Below, one piece after another: positions 1-5,486 of a DNA stretch of 5,519 nt. This DNA is from Lysobacterales bacterium UBA5700. Its GTDB lineage: Bacteria > Pseudomonadota > Gammaproteobacteria > Xanthomonadales > Xanthomonadaceae. The position numbers were made by a program, and so were the translations under genes. Position 1 is the stretch's first letter, and each line of letters opens with the position of its first letter. The stretch is taken from contig DIHI01000109.1 in NCBI GenBank assembly GCA_002420085.1, positions 19,705-25,223 of the forward strand. Reading direction: 5' to 3'. The notes beneath the pieces were generated by a model. It had not been told where the DNA came from. It did not search any database and saw nothing but the letters and a program-made list of their open reading frames with translations.

Positions 1-3
1 AGT

Positions 4-26
4 GTCCCCTTTCGGTTGGAGGGGAC
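4..26. repeat. Perfect 7-bp inverted repeat, possible IS end or hairpin
   Basis: GTCCCCT at 4-10 is the exact reverse complement of AGGGGAC at 20-26, with a 9-base loop. Two G-T wobble pairs would extend the stem outward to 2-28. No T tract follows, so it is a poor intrinsic terminator. It lies about 20 bases before the ATG of the transposase-like frame at 48, which is where an insertion-sequence end with a subterminal hairpin would be expected. The structure is seen; the IS-end role is inference. No matching right end was found in 250-420. Confidence 0.5.
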
Positions 27-47
27 GTGACGCGGGGGAGCCCCACC

Positions 48-215
48 ATGCGTCACCGTGAGATGGATCGGTTGGTGGTGGTGCAGGCGCTGTCGGCACG
101 CCCGTTGACGCCGTGCGAAGCGGCCTGCTGTTCTTCGCCTCCCACACCACCGCAAGCCCGCCGCAAGCGGCCGTCGCGCCGTTCACGCCGGGGCAATCGA
201 ATCGCCGGCGAGCGG
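48..215 (+). pseudogene. Possible ISNCY-type transposase N-terminal remnant
   Basis: The ATG at 48 opens a frame whose first 26 residues (48-125; MRHREMDRLVVVQAL, then LTPCEAA) resemble, from memory, the N-terminal helix-turn-helix of ISNCY-type transposases, which often read like M-x-x-x-E-x-D-R-x-x-V-x-Q-x-V followed by LTxxEAA. The expected LLGLSxRQVxRL recognition helix is missing. After only 11 residues an arginine-rich stretch, RRKRPSRRS (159-185), could match the RRRGRPSNR linker of intact members, which would mean an internal deletion of about 50 bases. Beyond roughly 215 no family signature is visible, and the frame stops at 351-353, far short of a transposase of about 400 or more residues. 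The DDE catalytic core is absent. The assignment rests on a short recalled pattern, so it could be chance similarity or an unrelated small frame. Confidence 0.35.
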
Positions 216-420
216 CGCTGCGCCGCCACGGACGAGACGCCCGTGCTACCCGGAGCGGGTCCGGTAGACGGAGCGGCTGATCGGCTGCGGGCCGTGCCAC
301 ATGGCGGGAGAGGACCGGGGAGCGGGCAGGTGCTGGCCCAATGCTGTTCGTGACGGATCCAGCGTCCGCCCATCACCGACTTTTGCGTTAGCCTTGCAGG
401 CTCCATCACAGACAGCGACC
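216..420. other. No recognisable gene; upstream region of the phosphatase gene
   Basis: Together with 1-215 this makes 420 bases without a supported intact gene. Frames are open on both strands here, but their translations are arginine-, proline- and glycine-rich with no recognisable motif, as expected from GC-rich DNA. The only structure seen is a 13-base palindrome, AGCCTTGCAGGCT (390-402), 18 bases before the phosphatase ATG, with 5-bp arms and a 3-base centre. It could be a small hairpin or a binding site, but nothing else supports that. No convincing -35/-10 pair and no Shine-Dalgarno sequence is visible. Confidence 0.4.
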
Positions 421-1125
421 ATGATCGAGTTCGGCCACCTCAGCCATGCCGGCCTGCGTCGGCAGCGCAATGAGGACACCTACTACGCCAATACCGAACT
501 CGGCCTGTGGCTGGTCGCCGACGGCATGGGCGGGCATGACTACGGCGAGGTCGCCAGTGCGGTCGCCCGCGAAACCATCGTTCGCGAGGTGCGCGCCGGC
601 AAGACGCTGCCCGATGCGATCCGGACCGCCGATGAGGAGATCATCACCCTGTCACGCGCCTGCCGGCAGCCGACCCCGATGGGAACCACCGTGGCCAGTG
701 CCCGGATCAGCGGGCCACACTTCCAGGTCGCCTGGGTCGGCGACAGTCGCGCTTACCTCTGGCGCGCGGGCGTGCTGAAACAGCTTTCACAGGATCACAG
801 CATGGTCCAGAACCTGATCGATCGCGGCACCCTGACCCCTGAGCAGGCCCGTCGGCATCCGCAACGTAATGTGATCACCCAGGCGCTCGGAATCACCGAG
901 CCGCACGAGTTGAACATCGAGACCGCCGACGGCCGGCTCGAACCAGGCGACCAACTCCTACTGTGCAGCGACGGGCTGACCGAGGAACTGGACGACGCGG
1001 TGCTGGCCCAGGTGCTGGCACGTACCGAGCTCAGTGCCCAGGAGTGCGTCGATCATCTGGTTCTGGCGGCACTGGAACGAGGCGGCACAGACAACATCAC
1101 GGTGATCGTGATCCGCCGGCATTGA
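421..1125 (+). CDS. PP2C-family serine/threonine protein phosphatase
   Basis: This 234-residue protein is a single cytoplasmic PP2C (PPM) domain, which removes phosphate from phosphoserine or phosphothreonine using two Mn/Mg ions. The family motifs appear in order: RQRNED (14-19), ADGMGG (33-38), GTT (88-90), VGDSRAY (106-112), QLSQDH (121-126), QRNVITQALG (148-157), LCSDGL (181-186) and GGTDNIT (221-227). The metal-binding aspartates D19, D34, D184 and D224 are all present, so it should be active. The length fits compact bacterial Stp1/PppA-like enzymes. There is no signal peptide or membrane segment. The ATG at 421 was chosen because homology begins there; a frame open from 301 adds only unrecognisable residues. 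No clear Shine-Dalgarno precedes the start. No Ser/Thr kinase, FHA or type VI secretion gene is in the window, so the substrate is unknown. The gene runs convergently into dnaQ. Confidence 0.93.
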   Translation: MIEFGHLSHAGLRRQRNEDTYYANTELGLWLVADGMGGHDYGEVASAVARETIVREVRAGKTLPDAIRTADEEIITLSRACRQPTPMGTTVASARISGPHFQVAWVGDSRAYLWRAGVLKQLSQDHSMVQNLIDRGTLTPEQARRHPQRNVITQALGITEPHELNIETADGRLEPGDQLLLCSDGLTEELDDAVLAQVLARTELSAQECVDHLVLAALERGGTDNITVIVIRRH

Positions 1126-1221
1126 TCGGATCGCCATCGCAGCGAGCATCCAGGCCCGTGCGGAATCCACCCGCTTGACCACGATCAACGCTCCGATCAA
1201 GCCGCACATCAGCCCGGTGCT
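1126..1221. other. Convergent intergenic region without a clear terminator
   Basis: This 96-base gap separates the 3' ends of the phosphatase gene and dnaQ. Two weak inverted repeats are visible: TTGATCGG (1122-1129, overlapping the phosphatase stop) with CCGATCAA (1193-1200), and GCTTGA (1173-1178) with TCAAGC (1197-1202) around an 18-base loop. Neither is followed by a T tract on either strand, so no canonical intrinsic terminator can be called. No tRNA is seen here, whereas E. coli carries aspV near dnaQ. Confidence 0.4.
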
Positions 1222-1929
1222 TCAGGAGAACAGCCGCCGCCACAGACTGCCGCCCGATGCCCGATCGATCCGATCGAGGCGCTGCTCATGGGCGGCGCAC
1301 TCGTCCGGACTTGCCTTGAGCAGGCGACGTGGGCGACTCGGGTCGCTCGTCATCGCGATGGCGGCCATTGAGGTCGTTTCCGGTTCGGCCACGACCAGGG
1401 CCAGATCCCCCTGGCCGGCGGTGAGGGCGAGATAGACTTCGGCCAGCAACTGGGCATCGAGCAGGGCGCCGTGCAGTTCGCGGCCCGAGTTATCGACATC
1501 CAGCCGCCGACACAAGGCATCGAGGCTGTTGCGCTGACCCGGAAAGCGTTCGCGGGCCAGGGCCAGGGTGTCGAGCACGCTGGCGTAATCCTGGATGCGC
1601 CCGTAACCGGGGCCGAGCCGAGACAGTTCGGCATTCAGGAATCCGACATCGAACTCGGCGTTGTGGATGATCAGTTCGGCATCCCGGATGAACTCCAGGA
1701 ACTCATCGACCACCGTCGCGAACAGCGGTTTGTCGGCAAGAAACTCGCGACTGAGACCGGTCACCTCCTGGGCACCGGCATCGATGTCGCGTTCGGGATT
1801 GAGGTACCGCTGGAAGCGCCGACCACTCGCTCGGCGAGCCAGCAGTTCGACGCAACCGATCTCGATCACACGATGGCCGCGATCCCAGGCCAGGCCGGTC
1901 GTTTCGGTATCGAGTACCACCTGTCGCAT
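1222..1929 (-). CDS. dnaQ: DNA polymerase III epsilon subunit (3'-5' proofreading exonuclease)
   Basis: This is the proofreading exonuclease of the replicative polymerase, which removes misincorporated 3' nucleotides within the alpha-epsilon-theta core. It has the DEDDh fold. Numbered from the ATG at 1929 (235 residues), Exo I is VLDTETTG with D7 and E9, Exo II is IIHNAEFDVGF with D94, and Exo III is HGALLDAQ with H153 and D158. All five catalytic residues are present, with spacing like E. coli. After the catalytic domain comes a linker and then a C-terminal segment ending GGSLWRR-LFS, similar to the E. coli tail (GGSCLWRA) that anchors epsilon to the polymerase alpha subunit. An adjacent ATG at 1932 would overlap the rnhA stop by four bases, but the Shine-Dalgarno at 1935-1940 is too close to it, so the second ATG is preferred. 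It is the last gene of the methyltransferase-rnhA-dnaQ operon. Confidence 0.96.
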   Translation of the reverse strand: MRQVVLDTETTGLAWDRGHRVIEIGCVELLARRASGRRFQRYLNPERDIDAGAQEVTGLSREFLADKPLFATVVDEFLEFIRDAELIIHNAEFDVGFLNAELSRLGPGYGRIQDYASVLDTLALARERFPGQRNSLDALCRRLDVDNSGRELHGALLDAQLLAEVYLALTAGQGDLALVVAEPETTSMAAIAMTSDPSRPRRLLKASPDECAAHEQRLDRIDRASGGSLWRRLFS

Positions 1930-2399
1930 CATCGCTCCTCGTCGATCCGTTCATCGGCCGCTGCCCGACCCAGGGAACGCGCCCTGGCACGAGCGGCGGC
2001 ATCGACCCGCTCGTTGTCGGGATCACCGGCGTGCGCCTTGACCCAGTGCCAATGCACGCGGTGAGCACACGCCGCCTGCTCCAGACGCTGCCACAACTCG
2101 CGGTTCTTGACCGCCCCACCCGAGGCGGTGCGCCAGTTGCGCGCGCGCCAATTGGGCAACCATTCGGTGATCCCGCGCCGAACGTATTCCGAATCGGTGT
2201 ACAGGGCGACCTGGCACGGCTGACTGAGTGCCTCCAATGCCGAGATCGCTGCCATCAGTTCCATCCGGTTGTTGGTGGTATCAGGCTCGGCACCGGCGAT
2301 CAGTCGTTCGTGCCGACCGAAGCGCAGCAGGGCCGCCCAACCGCCCGGACCGGGATTGCCGAGACAGGCGCCATCGGTGTGGATGGTGATCGCCTTCAT
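1929..2399 (-). CDS. rnhA: Ribonuclease HI
   Basis: This 156-residue enzyme (E. coli RNase HI has 155) cuts the RNA strand of RNA-DNA hybrids, removing R-loops and helping clear Okazaki primers. The N-terminal strand [21 protein letters not shown] carries D9. NNRMELMAA carries E47, LYTDSEYV carries D69, [15 protein letters not shown] carries H123 and D133. This is the full D-E-D-D set plus the catalytic histidine, each one residue earlier than in E. coli. The Trp-rich basic protrusion (W80 to W89) that grips the hybrid is also present. The ATG at 2399 overlaps the methyltransferase stop as ATGA and has no strong Shine-Dalgarno, so translation is probably coupled to the upstream gene. A longer open frame upstream (to 3173) is only the shadow of the methyltransferase. 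The C-terminus after residue 140 is arginine- and glutamate-rich and unremarkable. Confidence 0.97.
   Translation of the reverse strand: MKAITIHTDGACLGNPGPGGWAALLRFGRHERLIAGAEPDTTNNRMELMAAISALEALSQPCQVALYTDSEYVRRGITEWLPNWRARNWRTASGGAVKNRELWQRLEQAACAHRVHWHWVKAHAGDPDNERVDAAARARARSLGRAAADERIDEER
1935..1940 (-). promoter_or_regulatory. Shine-Dalgarno of dnaQ that decides between two ATGs
   Basis: GAGGAG on the minus strand lies inside the last codons of rnhA. It is 2 bases from the ATG at 1932 and 5 bases from the ATG at 1929. The second spacing is workable and the first is too short, so the downstream ATG, overlapping the rnhA stop as TGATG, is the better start. This arrangement suggests translational coupling of dnaQ to rnhA. 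Confidence 0.6.
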
Positions 2400-3115
2400 C
2401 GGGCACCGACCCCGGCGCCCAGGCGCAAACCCGGCCGCCCGGCCGGCAGCGGGGTCAGGCCGGGCTGATGTCGGCGAGCAACGATCAGGCGCGCGAACCG
2501 CAGGCGATGCCAGGGACGGATCGATCCGAGCGCGCGGGCCGAAATCGTCCGTCCGATTCGAGCATGGCCACCGACCCAGTCCTCGGACTCGATCGTCAGA
2601 TCGTTCTCTCCGAGCCAGACGCGCACCTGCGCCCGTGACGGCGGTCGGATGCGCCGACCACGCCAACGCCAGCGCAGCGGCGACCAGGGATTCAGAATCA
2701 ACAGCACCAGGGTTCCCTCCGGTTCGATCAGGCGCGCCAGACTGGCGATCAGGGCGCGGGGATGCTCCGATGTTTCGAGTACATGCTGGGCCACCACCAG
2801 GGCCATGCCGGCATCCACGAACGGCAGTTGGTCGTCCCGGCAACGGACCACGCCGGTCAGGCCGCGCGCACTGCCGGACGCCGACTCCTGGCCGGGCCGC
2901 CATTCGCAGCGATGCATCGCCAGCAACCGGCTGACCCGATGCGCCAGGGGCGGGAGATCGACCCCTGGGCCGGGCATCAGATGCAGCCCCCAGCACCCGA
3001 AGGCACGCCCGAGTCGCTCCTCGATCTGGGCCTGCGCCCCGGCCATCAGGCGCCGGGCATCGGGCCTGGAAAACCAGCGCAGCGCATCCAAGGTATTGCT
3101 GGGTCGCATGCTCAT
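2396..3115 (-). CDS. SAM-dependent methyltransferase-like protein (YafS-like)
   Basis: This 239-residue protein looks like a class I methyltransferase of the methyltransf_11 type, and its place between gloB and rnhA matches E. coli yafS. The evidence is the second half of the SAM fold: [21 protein letters not shown] (94-114), then the helix and strand [19 protein letters not shown] (131-149), the usual motif-post region. [11 protein letters not shown] (167-177) fits the C-terminal segment seen in this group. The glycine-rich motif I that normally contacts SAM is not canonical; the equivalent stretch is [12 protein letters not shown] (40-51). The substrate is unknown and activity is unproven. 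The ATG at 3115 was chosen, though the ATG at 3109 is equally possible; neither has a strong Shine-Dalgarno. It is the first gene of the operon, overlapping rnhA by four bases (ATGA), and is divergent from gloB. The C-terminal 25 residues are Pro/Gly/Arg-rich and probably disordered. Confidence 0.82.
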   Translation of the reverse strand: MSMRPSNTLDALRWFSRPDARRLMAGAQAQIEERLGRAFGCWGLHLMPGPGVDLPPLAHRVSRLLAMHRCEWRPGQESASGSARGLTGVVRCRDDQLPFVDAGMALVVAQHVLETSEHPRALIASLARLIEPEGTLVLLILNPWSPLRWRWRGRRIRPPSRAQVRVWLGENDLTIESEDWVGGHARIGRTISARALGSIRPWHRLRFARLIVARRHQPGLTPLPAGRPGLRLGAGVGAR

Positions 3116-3133
3116 GCTCGACCCGCCGCAGTC

Positions 3134-3157
3134 GGCCGGCAGCGGCTGTTGCCGGTC
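3134..3157. repeat. Inverted repeat in the methyltransferase leader
   Basis: CCGGCA (3136-3141) pairs with TGCCGG (3150-3155) around an 8-base loop. On the + strand a G-T wobble and one more G-C pair extend the stem to 3134-3157. On the minus strand, which is the methyltransferase leader, that wobble becomes a mismatch, leaving a six-pair core. It ends 18 bases before the methyltransferase ATG, close enough to affect ribosome access, but chance is plausible in such GC-rich DNA. Confidence 0.35.
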
Positions 3158-3210
3158 CGCCGGCCTGGATCACGGGTCGGGAATGGATCGAGGGTCGACG
3201 GATTCAGTGC

Positions 3211-3240
3211 TTGACGACGGTGGGCGGGTCCGGGCATGGT
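3211..3240 (+). promoter_or_regulatory. Possible sigma-70 promoter for gloB-mltD
   Basis: TTGACG (3211-3216) matches five of six bases of the -35 consensus. At an 18-base spacing, CATGGT (3235-3240) matches three of six bases of the -10 box, including the A and T at positions 2-3 and the final T. Transcription would begin near 3247, giving a leader of about 80 bases before the gloB ATG. It is the best match in the divergent 3116-3327 region, but the -10 box is weak. No comparably good promoter was found for the minus-strand operon. Confidence 0.3.
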
Positions 3241-3252
3241 CGCAATTTTGCG
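3241..3252. promoter_or_regulatory. Small AT-centred palindrome in the divergent intergenic region
   Basis: CGCAA (3241-3245) and TTGCG (3248-3252) form a perfect inverted repeat around TT, giving CGCAATTTTGCG. It is an AT-rich spot in a very GC-rich stretch and sits where the inferred gloB transcript would start. An operator role is possible but rests on position and symmetry only. Confidence 0.25.
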
Positions 3253-3327
3253 CCATTGCCGCGCGGCGGTCACCCGGTTTCGACTCGACGCCGGCCGAAA
3301 CCGACACACTCCGACGGAATCGAAACG

Positions 3328-4083
3328 ATGCTGACCGCCCTGCCCGCCTTCACCGACAACTACATCTGGTCGCGCGACATCGGGTCGGGCGCGATCCTGG
3401 TCGATCCGGGCGATGCCGCGCCGGTGCTGGCTGCGGTCGATGCCGGGCTGCGCCCGGGCGCCATCCTGATCACCCACCATCACCCGGACCACATCGGGGG
3501 TCTGGTCGAACTGCGCGATCGCTATCGCCTGCCCTGCTTCGGCCCGAACGACGCCCGCATCCCCGGCCCGATCACGGTGATCGGTGAGGGCGACCGCATC
3601 AGGCTCTGCGGCCAGAACATCCGGGTCATGGCCGTCCCTGGACATACCGCCAGTCATATCGCCTTGGTCAGCGATGATGTGCTGTTCTGTGGCGACACCC
3701 TGTTCAGTCTCGGCTGCGGACGACTGTTCGAGGGCAGTGCCGCTCAGATGCACGACTCGCTGCAACGGCTGGCGACCCTGCCAGGCTCGACCCAGGTCTG
3801 CTGCGCGCACGAATACACCCTGGCCAATGCCGCCTTCGCCAGCGCGGTCGAGCCGGACAATGCCGACCTCCGGGCCCACATCCGCACCGTGCAGGAATTG
3901 CGCGCCCAGGGCCGCAGCACCCTGCCCAGTCGGATCGACCTGGAGCGTGCCTGCAATCCATTCCTGCGGGTGACGGCACCAGCGGTACGCCACGCGGTCA
4001 CGGATCGCCTGGGCCGGATGCCGGACGACGACATCGAGACCTTCGCCACCCTGCGGGCATGGAAGGACGGATTTCGCGCATGA
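3328..4083 (+). CDS. gloB: Hydroxyacylglutathione hydrolase (glyoxalase II)
   Basis: This 251-residue metallo-beta-lactamase-fold enzyme hydrolyses S-D-lactoylglutathione to D-lactate and glutathione, the second step of methylglyoxal detoxification, in the cytoplasm. It opens with LPAFTDNYIW, typical of GloB. The metal-binding motif THHHPDHIGG gives H50, H52, D54 and H55; GHTASH adds H106, CGDTLF adds D123 and AHEYTLAN adds H161, completing the seven-ligand dinuclear site. GCGRLFEG (129-136) and the C-terminal R243-x-x-K246-D are the glutathione-contacting positions. The HAGH C-terminal domain (about 166-251) includes ERACNPFLR. The length matches E. coli GloB (251). The ATG at 3328 was chosen because the family N-terminus begins there; the frame is open back to 3211 but that translation is unrelated. 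Only a weak GGA lies upstream. The stop overlaps the next gene as ATGA. Confidence 0.97.
   Translation: MLTALPAFTDNYIWSRDIGSGAILVDPGDAAPVLAAVDAGLRPGAILITHHHPDHIGGLVELRDRYRLPCFGPNDARIPGPITVIGEGDRIRLCGQNIRVMAVPGHTASHIALVSDDVLFCGDTLFSLGCGRLFEGSAAQMHDSLQRLATLPGSTQVCCAHEYTLANAAFASAVEPDNADLRAHIRTVQELRAQGRSTLPSRIDLERACNPFLRVTAPAVRHAVTDRLGRMPDDDIETFATLRAWKDGFRA
4061..4067 (+). promoter_or_regulatory. Candidate ribosome binding site for the mltD-like gene
   Basis: GGAAGGA lies within the last codons of gloB, 12 bases before the ATG at 4080. The nearby GGACGG (4065-4070) is 9 bases away. It lies immediately after the alternative ATG at 4059 and so could not serve it. This supports 4080, in ATGA overlap with the gloB stop, over 4059. 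Confidence 0.45.
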
Positions 4084-4100
4084 ATGGGCGCATGAATGGG
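4076..4100 (+). repeat. 12-bp tandem duplication covering the gloB stop and mltD start
   Basis: GCGCATGAATGGG occurs at 4076-4088 and again at 4088-4100, a 12-base period. The first copy holds the gloB stop codon and the ATG at 4080. The second provides another in-frame ATG at 4092, so the protein begins M-N-G-R-M-N-G. Being a multiple of three it keeps the mltD frame, and it leaves the gloB C-terminus unaffected. Confidence 0.8.
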
Positions 4101-5486
4101 TGTCCTGACGTGCCTCCTGACATGCCGACCCTATCGGTCATTTCTGGCCCGCGTCCGTCCAGTGCCGATCCATCTCGTGCCAATCCATCTCGTGCCAATC
4201 CATCTCGTGCCAATCCATCCCGTGCCAATCCATCCAGTGGCGATCCATCCGGTGCCGGCCCGTCCCGTGCCAGCCCGTCCCCTGCCAGCCTGTTCGCCCT
4301 GGTGATCGCATTCGGCCTGCTGCTGACCGCCTGCGGCCATCGGCCGAGACATCCGTCCGACCCTCCGGCACTCCCCGAATCCACCGCGACGCCCGCGCTG
4401 ACCACGCGCGACCCACCCCCGGCCACGCCTGCGGTCGAGCCGAATGCCATTGCCCCGGACCAATCCGAGCGCGACCCCCGCCACCGCCCTGATCACCGGA
4501 CCGAGGGTGCCGCCGAGCGCGTCGCAAACCCGGCGTTCGAACGCGATCCGCTGCACCGCCTGCGCACGATCCTGCTGGCACCGACCTGCGACGACGGACC
4601 GTCGGTCGAACGCTGGCTGGTGCGTTACCGCAACCAGCGACCAGCCGATCGCTTGCGTGCGGCTGCCCCGCTGCTGGCCCTGGTCGTCGAGCAGGTCGAT
4701 CGCGCTGGCCTGCCGGGGCAGTTCGCGCTGATCCCATTGATCGAGAGCGACTTTCAGCCGCTGGCGCGCGGCCGCAACGGTCCGGCCGGACTCTGGCAGT
4801 TCATGCCGGCCACTGCCCGTGGCCATGGCCTGCGGGTCGATGCCCGTTTCGACGGGCGTCTCTCGGTGCTGACCGCGACCGAAGCGGCCATCGACCATCT
4901 CGGCCACCTGCACCGCACCTTCGGTGACTGGCGGCTGGCGGCGATGGCCTACAACGCGGGTGAGCATCGAGTCCGCTCGGCCCTGCGGCGCCCGGCACGC
5001 GACGCCAGCGGCCTGCCGTCCGACCTGCCGACCATCACCCGGAACTACGTCGACAAACTCAAGGCACTCGCCTGCCTGATCACCGATCCGGTGGGCAATG
5101 GCATCGAATTGCCGGACCTGAGCGACACCGTCGCACCGAAACCGGTCCTGCTGCCCGAAGGCTCATTCGCATTCGCCGATCTCGCCGAAGCCATCGGACT
5201 CGATGTCGTCCGACTGCGCCGACTCAATGGTGGCCATCGCCACGATCACATCGACAGCGACACGCCACGAACCCTGCTGATTCCAGGCGATCACCCGACC
5301 CCACCCGCCGCCACCCTGGCCGCACTTGCCCAGGCGCCGGCTCGCAGTCACATCGTAAACACCGGTGACAGCCTGTGGGCTCTGGCGCGCCGATATCGGG
5401 TCAGCGTCGAGGATCTGCGTCGCTGGAATCGATTGCCTGAAACCGCCATCCTGCAACCCGGACAGCGGCTGCGACTGGCACCCTGA
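4080..5486 (+). CDS. mltD: MltD-like membrane-bound lytic murein transglycosylase (lipoprotein, SLT plus LysM)
   Basis: This enzyme should cleave the MurNAc-GlcNAc bond of peptidoglycan from the periplasmic face of the outer membrane, forming 1,6-anhydro ends. In the 468-residue protein, residues 26-70 are nine Pro-Ser-x-x-x pentapeptides, then comes a hydrophobic stretch ending in lipobox LTAC with Cys85, then a Pro-rich linker to about 150. The SLT domain (about 205-330) has ALIPLIESDF with catalytic E222, GLWQFMPATA (237-246), AYNAG (290-294) and RNYVDKLKAL (321-330), all typical of MltD. A degenerate LysM-like segment lies at about 355-403 and a clear LysM (HIVNTGDSLWALARRY onward, 424-466) ends the protein; E. 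coli MltD (452 residues) carries two LysM domains. The start at 4080 overlaps the gloB stop and is preferred to 4059 or 4092. No ATG, GTG or TTG in frame lies between the repeats and the hydrophobic core, so the signal is unusually far from the start. No terminator is visible in 5487-5519. Confidence 0.93.
   Translation: MNGRMNGCPDVPPDMPTLSVISGPRPSSADPSRANPSRANPSRANPSRANPSSGDPSGAGPSRASPSPASLFALVIAFGLLLTACGHRPRHPSDPPALPESTATPALTTRDPPPATPAVEPNAIAPDQSERDPRHRPDHRTEGAAERVANPAFERDPLHRLRTILLAPTCDDGPSVERWLVRYRNQRPADRLRAAAPLLALVVEQVDRAGLPGQFALIPLIESDFQPLARGRNGPAGLWQFMPATARGHGLRVDARFDGRLSVLTATEAAIDHLGHLHRTFGDWRLAAMAYNAGEHRVRSALRRPARDASGLPSDLPTITRNYVDKLKALACLITDPVGNGIELPDLSDTVAPKPVLLPEGSFAFADLAEAIGLDVVRLRRLNGGHRHDHIDSDTPRTLLIPGDHPTPPAATLAALAQAPARSHIVNTGDSLWALARRYRVSVEDLRRWNRLPETAILQPGQRLRLAP
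4155..4289 (+). repeat. Nine 15-bp tandem repeats (in-frame pentapeptide minisatellite)
   Basis: Nine adjacent 15-base units run from 4155 to 4289. Units 2, 3 and 4 (4170-4214) are identical, CCATCTCGTGCCAAT. Unit 5 differs by one base and the flanking units diverge further (unit 1 CCGTCCAGTGCCGAT, unit 9 CCGTCCCCTGCCAGC). In the mltD frame each unit reads Pro-Ser-x-x-x, the core being PSRAN. The period is a multiple of three, so copy-number change would not shift the frame. The identical central units point to recent expansion by slippage or unequal recombination. The unit is stop-free in all six frames, which explains the long antisense frames over this region. Confidence 0.95.

Noticed and set aside
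301..420. Upstream extension of the phosphatase to the ATG at 301
   Set aside because: The added 40 residues match nothing in PP2C proteins, whose homology begins at MIEFGHLSHAG (421).
958..1209. A minus-strand frame with a short hydrophobic start (MCGLIGALIVV) downstream of dnaQ
   Set aside because: Most of it is antisense to the PP2C gene's conserved 3' end; there is no Shine-Dalgarno or family match.
1929..3173. A 414-residue minus-strand open frame that would extend RNase HI far upstream
   Set aside because: RNase HI homology begins exactly at the ATG at 2399 with normal length. The upstream part lies over the methyltransferase in another frame and is low-complexity Arg/Ala/Gly/Pro sequence.
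3211..3327. Upstream extension of gloB to the ATG-equivalent start at 3211
   Set aside because: Position 3211 is a TTG within the candidate -35 box, and the added residues are unrelated to GloB, which starts at 3328 with its normal length.
3112..3993. A 293-residue minus-strand open frame antisense to gloB
   Set aside because: It mirrors a gloB gene with all catalytic residues and has no recognisable domain; long antisense frames are expected in GC-rich coding DNA.
4155..4289. CRISPR array interpretation of the tandem repeats
   Set aside because: Units are only 15 bp, directly adjacent without unique spacers, and lie in frame within a protein-coding gene; no cas genes are present.
4096..4305. 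A small + frame reading VPIHL/VPIHP repeats
   Set aside because: It is the minisatellite read in another frame, ends soon after the repeats, and has no independent start signal or domain.
4131..4967. Antisense frames with repeats such as WHEMD, LARDG or IGTRW
   Set aside because: These are the reverse reading of the 15-bp minisatellite, which is stop-free in all six frames. The sense frame carries lipobox, SLT and LysM domains.
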